From contig NZ_JAASHM010000002.1 in NCBI RefSeq assembly GCF_019734195.1, positions 45,585 through 109,584 of the forward strand: a stretch of DNA of 64,000 nt, given 5' to 3'. Shown here one piece after another: positions 52,174-59,298 of the stretch; within the stretch, counting starts at the first letter, position 1; each line of letters begins with the position of its first letter. The notes under the pieces were generated by a model. It ran no database searches. It was not told the DNA's origin and was given only the letters and a program-made list of their open reading frames with translations. This DNA is from Clostridium sp. K13. GTDB lineage: Bacteria > Bacillota > Clostridia > Clostridiales > Clostridiaceae. Made by a program: the position numbers and the translations under genes.

Positions 52174-53007
52174 ATGGACCAAAATAAAAAAAATAAAGTA
52201 AAGGACTTTTTCAGAAAGGAGGGCTTTTACTTAGTATTATTTGTTTGTCTATGTATTGTTGCAACAGTAGCTGCATTTACAATTAGAAAGAATTCTGTTG
52301 CTAAAGAAGAAAATAAGGTAAATAACGAATTATCTTTAAATGAGGTGGAGGATAATACTTCTTCAGAGACTGATTCTAACTTTAATAAGCAAAATGCTGA
52401 AAGAGTAGAAAATAATGATGAGTTAGCTAATAATAGTGAGGAAATTTTATCAGAGCCTGAAGTTGCAGATGCAGAAGAACAAGTAGCAGATAATACTCAA
52501 GAGGAAGTTGCTGAAAATCAAGTTACAGAATCTACACAAGAAGAAACAGCTGATGTTTCTGCAGGTAATGATACTCAAATAGTTTTATCATTACCTATAG
52601 ATGGAAATGTGGCTATTTCAAGAGAATTTGGAAAGATGATTAGAACTTACTCAGATGAAACAAGAAGTGAAGATACATCAAGAAGAGGTATTGACATTAA
52701 TGCTGCAGTAGGAACTATTGTTAAAGCAGCTGCAGAAGGAAAAGTTGAAGAAGTATCAAGTAATACTACAGATGGTACTTATATTATCATTACACATACA
52801 AATGGATTAAAGACAAAATACACTAACTTAAGTGAAGAAGTTAAAGTAGCAGCAGGAGATGTTGTTAGTGCTGGAACTGAAATAGGAACAGTTGGTAATA
52901 CTTCAGGTATATTTACATCAAAAGTTTGCGGAGATGTATTAAATGTTCAAGTACAAGATGCAAATGGAAATGATGTTGATCCTAGTGCATACTTTGATTT
53001 AAAGTAA
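52174..53007 (+). CDS. spoIIQ: Stage II sporulation protein Q, degenerate LytM domain
   Basis: SpoIIQ is the forespore membrane protein that pairs with SpoIIIAH across the intermembrane space. The 277-residue protein has an N-terminal membrane helix (about residues 16-37), an Asn/Glu/Gln-rich linker to about residue 135 and an M23/LytM domain. The zinc ligands are lost: the HxxxD motif reads RRGID and the HxH motif reads VLN. It is therefore predicted not to be a peptidase, like Bacillus SpoIIQ and unlike the metal-binding form of Clostridioides difficile. Start ATG behind AGGAGG. A palindromic terminator follows. Confidence 0.9.
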   Translation: MDQNKKNKVKDFFRKEGFYLVLFVCLCIVATVAAFTIRKNSVAKEENKVNNELSLNEVEDNTSSETDSNFNKQNAERVENNDELANNSEEILSEPEVADAEEQVADNTQEEVAENQVTESTQEETADVSAGNDTQIVLSLPIDGNVAISREFGKMIRTYSDETRSEDTSRRGIDINAAVGTIVKAAAEGKVEEVSSNTTDGTYIIITHTNGLKTKYTNLSEEVKVAAGDVVSAGTEIGTVGNTSGIFTSKVCGDVLNVQVQDANGNDVDPSAYFDLK

Positions 53008-53013
53008 TTGTTT

Positions 53014-53052
53014 TTAAGTATCAACCATATTATGGTTGATACTTAAAAAATA
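53014..53052 (+). terminator. Terminator of spoIIQ
   Basis: TTAAGTATCAACCATA and its complement form a nearly perfect 33-bp palindrome. Confidence 0.8.
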
Positions 53053-53130
53053 TTTAATATTATTTATATAAATTGTATGAATTTTTTTTATAGGAAGTAA
53101 ATAATAAATAGAGGTTAAGGAGGTAGAATC

Positions 53131-53385
53131 TTGAAAGATTATATTGAAGAAAGAGTTTTAGAAGTTGCACAATATATAATTGACTCTAAGGCTACAATAA
53201 GAAAAACAGCAAAAGTATTTGGTGTAAGTAAGAGTACTATTCATAAGGATATGACTGAGAGATTGCCTAAAATTAATCCAGCAATAGCAGAACAAACACA
53301 TTTAATATTAGAACTAAATAAGTCTGAAAGACATATAAGAGGTGGAAAAGCTACAAAAATGAAATATAAGGCAAATGAATTATAA
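53131..53385 (+). CDS. spoIIID: Sporulation transcriptional regulator SpoIIID
   Basis: SpoIIID is a small mother-cell DNA-binding protein that switches gene expression between the sigma-E and sigma-K stages. The 84-residue protein has the DEIHR-like N-terminus DYIEERVLEVAQYI and the helix-turn-helix TIRKTAKVFGVSKSTIHKDMTERLP, almost as in Bacillus subtilis, and a basic C-terminal tail. Start is TTG behind AAGGAGG. It is 110 bp ahead of mbl. Confidence 0.97.
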   Translation: MKDYIEERVLEVAQYIIDSKATIRKTAKVFGVSKSTIHKDMTERLPKINPAIAEQTHLILELNKSERHIRGGKATKMKYKANEL

Positions 53386-53495
53386 TAGCTATAAAATCAT
53401 TGAATGATAAATTCATTACATATATAATAAAGTAGGGATAAATTTGTAGAAAAAACAATTATTTTGAAATTATTATATATTTAGGAGTGAATTAA

Positions 53496-54530
53496 ATGTG
53501 GTTTTGGAGAAGTGGTAGTGATCTAGGAATAGATTTAGGTACAGCTACTGTACTTGTATATGTTAAAGGAAAAGGGATTTTATTAAAAGAACCTTCAGTT
53601 GTAGCAATTAATAAAAATAATAATAAGGTTTTAGCTGTTGGAGAAGAGGCAAGGAAAATGATAGGAAGAACACCTGGAAATATAGTGGCTGTTCGTCCGT
53701 TAAGAGATGGTGTTATTTCAGATTATAATGTAACAGAAAAAATGCTTAAGGCATTTATAAAAAAGGTTTGTGGAAAGGGACGTGTTATAGCACCAAAAGT
53801 AATGGTGTGTATACCTTCGCAGGCAACAGAAGTAGAAAAGAGGGCAGTTGTAGATGCTACAATGAATTCAGGCGCAAAAAAGGTACATCTTATAGAGGAA
53901 CCATTAGCAGCTGCAATTGGTGCAGGATTAGATATAACTAAACCAGATGGACATATGATAGTTGATATTGGTGGTGGAACAACTGATATAGCTGTAATTT
54001 CATTAGGTGGGATAGTTATAAGGGAGTCAATTAAAATAGCTGGTGATAAATTTGATGAGGCAATTACAAGATATGTTAGAAATAAATATAAAATTTTAAT
54101 TGGAGAGAAGACATCTGAAGATTTAAAGGTATCAATTGGATCAGTCTTCCAAGGGTCTAGAAATTTAACAACAACAATGAAGGGCAGAAATTTAATCACA
54201 GGTTTACCTGATGAAATAGTTATTTCTACTGAAGAATTAAGAGGAGCATTAATGGAACCAGTATCATTAATAGTTGAGACTGTAAAATCGGTATTAGAAA
54301 AAACTCCACCAGAGTTATCTGCAGATATAATAGAAAAAGGAATATTAATGACTGGTGGTGGTGCATTAATTGATGGTTTAGATAAGCTTATTGAGGCTAA
54401 TACAGGTATAACAGTTAGAGTAGCAGAGAATTCAGTGGAAGCTGTTGCTATAGGAACTGGTGAAGTTCTAAATTATGTTAGCAAATTGGACAACGATTTT
54501 TCAAGTAGAGAGATACAATTAATAAATTAA
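53496..54530 (+). CDS. mbl: MreB/Mbl-type rod-shape protein
   Basis: This actin homologue polymerises under the membrane to guide cell-wall synthesis. The 344-residue protein has the phosphate-binding LGIDLGTATVLVYVKGKG, the IVDIGGGTTDIAVISLGG and the C-terminal GILMTGGGALIDGL motifs. Its position next to spoIIID is that of mbl in bacilli and clostridia. A C-terminal tail of about 20 residues (DNDFSSREIQLIN) follows the conserved fold. The ATG follows TTAGGAG. Confidence 0.94.
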   Translation: MWFWRSGSDLGIDLGTATVLVYVKGKGILLKEPSVVAINKNNNKVLAVGEEARKMIGRTPGNIVAVRPLRDGVISDYNVTEKMLKAFIKKVCGKGRVIAPKVMVCIPSQATEVEKRAVVDATMNSGAKKVHLIEEPLAAAIGAGLDITKPDGHMIVDIGGGTTDIAVISLGGIVIRESIKIAGDKFDEAITRYVRNKYKILIGEKTSEDLKVSIGSVFQGSRNLTTTMKGRNLITGLPDEIVISTEELRGALMEPVSLIVETVKSVLEKTPPELSADIIEKGILMTGGGALIDGLDKLIEANTGITVRVAENSVEAVAIGTGEVLNYVSKLDNDFSSREIQLIN

Positions 54531-54553
54531 TTATTATGAAATTTTTTTGATAA

Positions 54554-54592
54554 TAAGCAAAGCTAGAAGTTATTAACTTCTAGCTTTGCTTA
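54554..54592. terminator. Bidirectional terminator between mbl and yyaC
   Basis: TAAGCAAAGCTAGAAGTTA and its exact complement form a 19-bp stem. It overlaps the last codons of yyaC on the minus strand. Confidence 0.88.
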
Positions 54593-55119
54593 TTAATTAT
54601 AGTATTTAAATAATATGCATGGATTAATCCATGTGAAATAACTTTTGCCATTTCAAATACCAAATGAAGTCGTATGCTCCTAGAAGTAAAGAATTCAGCT
54701 GTATCGCTTGAATCAATTATTCCTATTATTGAGGCAGTGCCAACATCAGGAAGAGATTTTCCTACACCTTTTCCAGGATGGATTGGATAATCACGAGTAT
54801 GAATTTCGCCTATTGATGTTGTATCACCTAAACATGCATCAATGCCTATTATAGATGAATTAGGATGTAATTTATTTATTTCTGTCAACTTTTTATCAAG
54901 ATTTAGAGCATGAATAGGGTCTTTTAATGTGCCGTAAACAGGTAAGGGAAAATTATGTTCTTCAAGGAAAGTTCCAACTAATGGACCTAAACAATCACCA
55001 ACGCATTTATCAGTGCCTATACAGACTATTATAGTATTAGAATTAATATACTTTCTCATGAATTCAGCAATTTCATAATATGCCAAATTAGATTTATAGT
55101 TAAATTTTCGTTTTATCAA
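54580..55119 (-). CDS. yyaC: Spore protease YyaC
   Basis: YyaC is a germination-protease-like protein of spores, related in fold to the Gpr/HybD peptidases. The protein (179 residues from the start I chose) has IVCIGTDKCVGDCLGPLVG, PIHALNL, GIDACLGD and the GVGKSLPDVGTASIIGI segment typical of the family. Two starts are possible: GTG at 55128, which overlaps its own AGGGGTG site, or TTG at 55119 with six-base spacing, which I prefer. It is convergent with mbl. A forespore sigma factor would be expected to drive it. Confidence 0.9.
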   Translation of the reverse strand: MIKRKFNYKSNLAYYEIAEFMRKYINSNTIIVCIGTDKCVGDCLGPLVGTFLEEHNFPLPVYGTLKDPIHALNLDKKLTEINKLHPNSSIIGIDACLGDTTSIGEIHTRDYPIHPGKGVGKSLPDVGTASIIGIIDSSDTAEFFTSRSIRLHLVFEMAKVISHGLIHAYYLNTIINKQS

Positions 55120-55128
55120 ATAATTCAC

Positions 55129-55426
55129 CCCTATCGTTATAATAGATGAAAGAATATCATATATAAAATATATGATTAGAAATTTGATAATATAAGCATG
55201 TTAATGAAATAATAAAAAATTTAAAATTAACTTTCCATATTAAAGTAGTGATTCACTTATAATATATTTTTATTGAGAAATATATGTTACTAAAATTGAG
55301 AAAAACATTTGAAATGTTTTTAATAATACATATAATAAAAAAAGTTAATAATGTATTAAAATGAAGAAAAAGATAGTAAATTAAAGAAAATACAATATAA
55401 TTAGCTTAAAAAGGCCAAAATGAAGG
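55129..55426. other. AT-rich gap upstream of the tRNA cluster
   Basis: About 300 bp with no gene I can support. It holds the divergent upstream regions of yyaC and the tRNA cluster and otherwise shows only AT-rich sequence. Confidence 0.5.
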
Positions 55427-55455
55427 TTGATTTATTTAGGCATTAATTATATACT
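55427..55455 (+). promoter_or_regulatory. Promoter of the tRNA cluster
   Basis: TTGATT (55427-55432), 17 bp and TATACT (55450-55455). The RNA would start about 50 bp ahead of the first tRNA and includes a short hairpin, GTTCG/CGAAC, at 55467-55489. Confidence 0.65.
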
Positions 55456-55513
55456 AATCCTTGTCAGTTCGGAAGTAACAAAACGAACGGCACAAAGTTA
55501 TTAAGTTGTTCAT

Positions 55514-55598
55514 GGGGGAGTTCCCGAGTGGCCAAAGGGGGCAGACTGTAAATCTGTTGCGTTTCGCTTCGATGGTTCGAATCCGTCCTCCCCCACCA
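55514..55598 (+). tRNA. tRNA-Tyr (GTA), copy 1
   Basis: An 85-nt class II tRNA with acceptor stem GGGGGAG/CTCCCCC, anticodon GTA in ACTGTAAATC, a long variable arm and an encoded CCA. It is identical to two later copies. Confidence 0.97.
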
Positions 55599-55636
55599 TT
55601 AATAACTAAAAAAAGAATAAAATTAAATTGGAATAT

Positions 55637-55711
55637 GCTTCATTGGCTCAATGGCAGAGCAGCTGACTTGTAATCAGCAGGTTGTTGGTTCGACTCCGAC
55701 ATGAAGCTCCA
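55637..55711 (+). tRNA. tRNA-Thr (TGT), copy 1
   Basis: A 75-nt tRNA with acceptor stem GCTTCAT/ATGAAGC, anticodon TGT in ACTTGTAATC and encoded CCA. Confidence 0.97.
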
Positions 55712-55714
55712 AAT

Positions 55715-55799
55715 GGGGGAGTTCCCGAGTGGCCAAAGGGGGCAGACTGTAAATCTGTTGCGTTTCGCTTCGATGGTTCGAATCCGTCCTCCCCCACCA
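55715..55799 (+). tRNA. tRNA-Tyr (GTA), copy 2
   Basis: Identical in sequence to copy 1 and 3 bp after tRNA-Thr copy 1. Open frames drawn across this region are accidental. Confidence 0.97.
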
Positions 55800-55827
55800 T
55801 TTAAATTTAATTTTATTAAAAAGATAT

Positions 55828-55903
55828 GGAAGCATAGCTCAGCTGGGAGAGCATCTGCCTTACAAGCAGAGGGTCACAGGTTCGATCCCTGTTGTTTCCA
55901 CCA
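55828..55903 (+). tRNA. tRNA-Val (TAC)
   Basis: A 76-nt tRNA with acceptor stem GGAAGCA/TGTTTCC (one G-U pair), anticodon TAC in CCTTACAAG and encoded CCA. Confidence 0.97.
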
Positions 55904-55908
55904 AATAA

Positions 55909-55983
55909 GCTTCATTGGCTCAATGGCAGAGCAGCTGACTTGTAATCAGCAGGTTGTTGGTTCGACTCCGACATGAAGCTCCA
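55909..55983 (+). tRNA. tRNA-Thr (TGT), copy 2
   Basis: Identical to tRNA-Thr copy 1, 5 bp after tRNA-Val. Confidence 0.97.
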
Positions 55984-55988
55984 AATAT

Positions 55989-56073
55989 GGGGGAGTTCCC
56001 GAGTGGCCAAAGGGGGCAGACTGTAAATCTGTTGCGTTTCGCTTCGATGGTTCGAATCCGTCCTCCCCCACCA
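55989..56073 (+). tRNA. tRNA-Tyr (GTA), copy 3
   Basis: Identical to the other two tRNA-Tyr copies. A terminator follows directly. Confidence 0.97.
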
Positions 56074-56105
56074 AAGCATGGTTAATACCATGCTTTTATT
56101 TTTTT
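56073..56105 (+). terminator. Terminator of the tRNA cluster
   Basis: AAAGCATGGT pairs with ACCATGCTTT, followed by a T-run of TTTATTTTTTT type. Confidence 0.88.
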
Positions 56106-56139
56106 GAAAAATTATTAAAAATAATGTATATAATTACTA

Positions 56140-56168
56140 TTGACATAGTATAAATATATTGTTAAAAT
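56140..56168 (+). promoter_or_regulatory. Promoter of the metK riboswitch transcript
   Basis: TTGACA (56140-56145), 17 bp and TAAAAT (56163-56168), about 25 bp upstream of the riboswitch. Confidence 0.7.
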
Positions 56169-56191
56169 GTGTTAGAAATAAAATTTGATAT

Positions 56192-56383
56192 TAGTTCTTA
56201 TCCAGAGAGGTGGAGGGATAAAGGCCCTGTGAAACCCTGCAACCTGTTTAGCAGTGATAAATGACAAATAACAAGTTAGTGAAAATTCCAAAGGAATTTT
56301 TACATATTTAACTTGTAACTTGAAACTTATAACTTGCGAAGCGTGGTGCAAATTCCTGCATAAATTATTTTTGCAAGATAAGA
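56192..56383 (+). promoter_or_regulatory. SAM-I (S-box) riboswitch aptamer with enlarged P3 arm
   Basis: The core shows the S-box consensus: CTTATCCAGAGAGGTGGAGG followed by GGCCCTGTGAAACCC and GCAACC, and later GGTGCAAATTCCTGC. P1 is TTCTTATC with GATAAGAA. The usual aptamer is about 105-120 nt; this one is about 190 nt because an extra segment of roughly 80 nt (about 56260-56342) sits where the P3 arm normally ends. That segment forms a long hairpin (56269-56289 with 56293-56317), carries four 7-nt TAACTTG-type repeats (56309-56336) and a GCGAAGC. SAM binding should shut off metK. Confidence 0.93.
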
Positions 56384-56401
56384 AAGACCTTAGATAATTA
56401 C

Positions 56402-56431
56402 AGTCTCTTCTTTCTTGAAGAGGCTTTTTTT
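56402..56431 (+). terminator. Riboswitch-controlled terminator before metK
   Basis: AGTCTCTTC pairs with GAAGAGGCT, followed by seven T residues. The P1 3' strand region (GATAAGAAAGA) can compete by pairing with TCTTTCTT, giving a transcription-termination switch. Confidence 0.85.
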
Positions 56432-56475
56432 ATTGCTTAGAATTAATATCAAAAAGTTGAAAGGAGCTAAGCAAA

Positions 56476-57651
56476 ATGAGAAGATTATTTACTTCAGAAT
56501 CAGTAACAGAAGGGCATCCTGATAAAATATGTGACCAAATATCAGATGCAGTTTTAGACAATATACTAGAGAAAGATCCTATGGCAAGAGTTGCTTGCGA
56601 AACAGCAGTAACAACTGGAATGGTATTAGTAATGGGGGAAATATCAACATCTTGTTATGTAGATATTCCTAAAGTTGTTAGAAATACAATAAGAGAAATT
56701 GGATATGATAGAGCAAAGTATGGATTTGATTGCGATACATGTTCTGTATTAACATCTATTGATGAACAATCAAGTGATATCGCTATGGGTGTTGATGAAG
56801 CTTTAGAATCTAGATCTGGTGAAAAAGATGATGTTGAAGCTGTTGGAGCTGGGGATCAAGGTATGATGTTTGGTTTTGCTACTAATGAAACACCAGAATA
56901 TATGCCTTCACCAATTGCTATGGCGCATAGATTATCTAGAAGATTAACAGAAGTAAGAAAGAATGGAACATTACCTTACTTAAGACCAGATGGAAAGACT
57001 CAAGTAACGGTAGAATATGATGATAACAGAGTTGTTAGAATTGATGCTATAGTAATTTCTACTCAACATGATGATCATGTTAGCCAAGAGCAAATAAGAG
57101 AAGATTTAATGGAACATGTAATAAAGGCTGTTATTCCAGCTGAATTATTAGATGAGTCAACTAAATATTATATAAATCCAACAGGAAGATTTGTTGTTGG
57201 AGGACCACAAGGTGATAGTGGATTAACTGGTAGAAAGATTATAGTTGATACTTATGGAGGATATGGAAGACACGGTGGTGGTGCATTCTCAGGAAAAGAT
57301 CCAACAAAGGTAGATAGATCAGCAGCATATGCAGCAAGATGGGTTGCTAAAAACTTAGTTGCAGCAGGGGTTGCAGATAAGTTAGAAATACAATTAGCAT
57401 ATGCAATAGGTGTTGCAAAGCCAGTTTCTATTGAAGTAGAAACTTTTGGAACAGGTAAAATATCAGATCAAGAGATAACAAATATTGTTGAAAAGGTATT
57501 TGATTTAAGACCAGGAGCTATAATAAATAACCTTGAATTAAGAAGACCTTTATACAGACAAACAGCTGCTTATGGTCATTTTGGAAGAAATGATTTAAGC
57601 CTTCCATGGGAAGAATTAAATAAGGTAGAAGAAATTAAGAAATACTTATAA
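56476..57651 (+). CDS. metK: S-adenosylmethionine synthetase
   Basis: MetK makes SAM from methionine and ATP. The 391-residue protein has the ATP and methionine motifs in order: [34 protein letters not shown], the phosphate loop [22 protein letters not shown] and the C-terminal YGHFGR. Start ATG behind AAAGGAG. Expression is controlled by the SAM-I riboswitch directly upstream, a feedback loop. A terminator and repeat copy D follow. Confidence 0.98.
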   Translation: MRRLFTSESVTEGHPDKICDQISDAVLDNILEKDPMARVACETAVTTGMVLVMGEISTSCYVDIPKVVRNTIREIGYDRAKYGFDCDTCSVLTSIDEQSSDIAMGVDEALESRSGEKDDVEAVGAGDQGMMFGFATNETPEYMPSPIAMAHRLSRRLTEVRKNGTLPYLRPDGKTQVTVEYDDNRVVRIDAIVISTQHDDHVSQEQIREDLMEHVIKAVIPAELLDESTKYYINPTGRFVVGGPQGDSGLTGRKIIVDTYGGYGRHGGGAFSGKDPTKVDRSAAYAARWVAKNLVAAGVADKLEIQLAYAIGVAKPVSIEVETFGTGKISDQEITNIVEKVFDLRPGAIINNLELRRPLYRQTAAYGHFGRNDLSLPWEELNKVEEIKKYL

Positions 57652-57660
57652 TATGGAAAG

Positions 57661-57689
57661 CGAGATACAATTTTGTATCTCGTTTTTTT
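57661..57689 (+). terminator. Terminator of metK
   Basis: CGAGATACAA pairs with TTGTATCTCG, followed by seven T residues that abut repeat copy D. Confidence 0.9.
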
Positions 57690-57995
57690 ATAAATTGCGA
57701 AGCAATTTATTTAGTTAAGGGCCTTCAGCCGGTTAAGTTTTTTGAACAGCGCTCCGCTAGTTCAAATAGGTAAAAGTTGACTACGCCAATGGTAAAAGCC
57801 TTTTGGCTAGTTAAGGAGGAAACTTCATAAGAAGTTTCTAAAATATATATTTAAAGAAATTACGAAGTAATTTCCGCCTTAACTTTTTACCGTTTGCTTT
57901 AGCAAACCCTTACCTATAATTAATTGGCGCGAGCTATATTAATCACTTTACCTTAGCCGTTAGGCCCTTAACTTTTATTTTCCTTCGAAATTTAT
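57690..57995. repeat. Hairpin repeat element, copy D (full length)
   Basis: This 306-bp element is the reference copy: it matches copy B inverted (about 90%), copy C over both ends and copy A over the first 26 bp. From left to right it holds hairpins AAATTGC/GCAATTT, TTGAAC/GTTCAA, AGCC-TTTT-GGCT, AAACTT/AAGTTT, AAATTAC/GTAATTT and GTTTGC/GCAAAC, linked by GTTAAGG or GGTAAAAG units. The ends are an imperfect inverted repeat of about 50 bp. It fills the space between convergent metK and nagA and has no open reading frame. Confidence 0.9.
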
Positions 57996-58001
57996 TTTAA
58001 A

Positions 58002-59141
58002 TTAAAGGTTATTATAAACAATCTTCCCACCAACTATTGTCATTTTAACATCAATATTTTCATCAAAAATAACTAAGTCAGCATCGAAGTTTTCTTTGAT
58101 TTGACCTTTTCTATCGTCAACTCTACAATACTTAGCACCGTTATAAGAAGCCATTTTAACAACTTCATATAATGGGTAATCTGTATTGTCATATATATTT
58201 TTAACAGCTTTATTTAAAGTTAAGATTGAACCAGCTAAGGCACCATTTTCTAGTCTAGCAGCACCATTTTTAACTATTACAGGCTGTCCACCTAAAGCGT
58301 AAGTTCCATCAGGCATTCCACAAGCGCACATAGCATCTGTAACAAGTAAAGTTTTATCTGTTCCTTTTTGTTTGTAAGCAACTCTTAATGATGGATATGA
58401 TATATGTATACCATCAGAGATAGTTTCAGTAGTTATATCTGAATCGAATGTTGCTCCAACTACACCAGGTTCTCTGTGAGTAAATCCAGTCATAGCATTA
58501 AATAAATGAGTTGAGTGACAGAAACCACATTTTATACCTTCAATAGCTTCTTCGTAACTTGCTTTAGTATGCCCCATAGAACAACGGATACCTCTAGCAG
58601 TTAATTCTGTAGCTAATTCTTTTGCACCAGAAACCTCAGGAGCCATAGTAATAGAAACAACAGCATCTATAGCATCGCCAGTCATTGATTTAAAGTTTTC
58701 AAATGAAGGTGCTATTAGGTAATTTGGATTTTGCGCACCTATTGCACTTGGGCTTATAAAAGGACCTTCTAAGTGGGCTCCTAAAACAATAGAACCATCT
58801 GTACCTTCAAGTTTTGCTTTTTTTATAGCCTTCATAGATTTTAGTATATCATCAGCAGACATAGTCATTGTTGTTGGTGTAAATGAAGTTGTCCCATATT
58901 TGCAAATAGTTTTAGCTATTTCATTAATTGCTTCAAAAGTTCCATCCATTGTATCATGTCCACCAGCACCGTGTATATGAACATCAACAAAACCAGGAGA
59001 AACATATAAACCTTTACAATCAATACATTCTAAATCCTTAGTTTCTAATGGGTTAATTTCCTTTATAACATCGTTTTCAATTAATAGTGAGCCTTTTTCG
59101 ATTCTATCTAAAAAGACTATATTACAATTTTGTAATAACAT
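58002..59141 (-). CDS. nagA: N-acetylglucosamine-6-phosphate deacetylase
   Basis: NagA removes acetyl from GlcNAc-6-phosphate in amino-sugar catabolism and cell-wall recycling. The 379-residue amidohydrolase has HIHGAGGHDTMDG (HxH metal motif), the metal Glu in HLEGPFISPSAIGAQNP, the His motifs MGHTKAS and HSTHLFNAMTGF and the catalytic Asp in VTDAMCACG. The start ATG is preceded by a GGAGG site read on the minus strand. nagB is not adjacent here. Confidence 0.96.
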   Translation of the reverse strand: MLLQNCNIVFLDRIEKGSLLIENDVIKEINPLETKDLECIDCKGLYVSPGFVDVHIHGAGGHDTMDGTFEAINEIAKTICKYGTTSFTPTTMTMSADDILKSMKAIKKAKLEGTDGSIVLGAHLEGPFISPSAIGAQNPNYLIAPSFENFKSMTGDAIDAVVSITMAPEVSGAKELATELTARGIRCSMGHTKASYEEAIEGIKCGFCHSTHLFNAMTGFTHREPGVVGATFDSDITTETISDGIHISYPSLRVAYKQKGTDKTLLVTDAMCACGMPDGTYALGGQPVIVKNGAARLENGALAGSILTLNKAVKNIYDNTDYPLYEVVKMASYNGAKYCRVDDRKGQIKENFDADLVIFDENIDVKMTIVGGKIVYNNL

Positions 59142-59298
59142 TTAAATACCTCCAGTTTAATGTTTAACTAATTAATAATAAGTTAATAGTATTAATAAGT
59201 AAAATATAAATCTATTATTTAAAATAATCAATGAAAATTTTACTTATGATATAATTATATAATATTAATGAGTAAAATAAAATGTTTGGAGCGATAAT

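Noticed and set aside
55701-55976. A 91-codon frame across the tRNA cluster
   Set aside because: It translates the tRNA genes themselves; the repeated tRNA sequence explains it.
57690-57995. Insertion sequence remnant with transposase
   Set aside because: No frame with transposase motifs is present in any copy; the element is non-coding.
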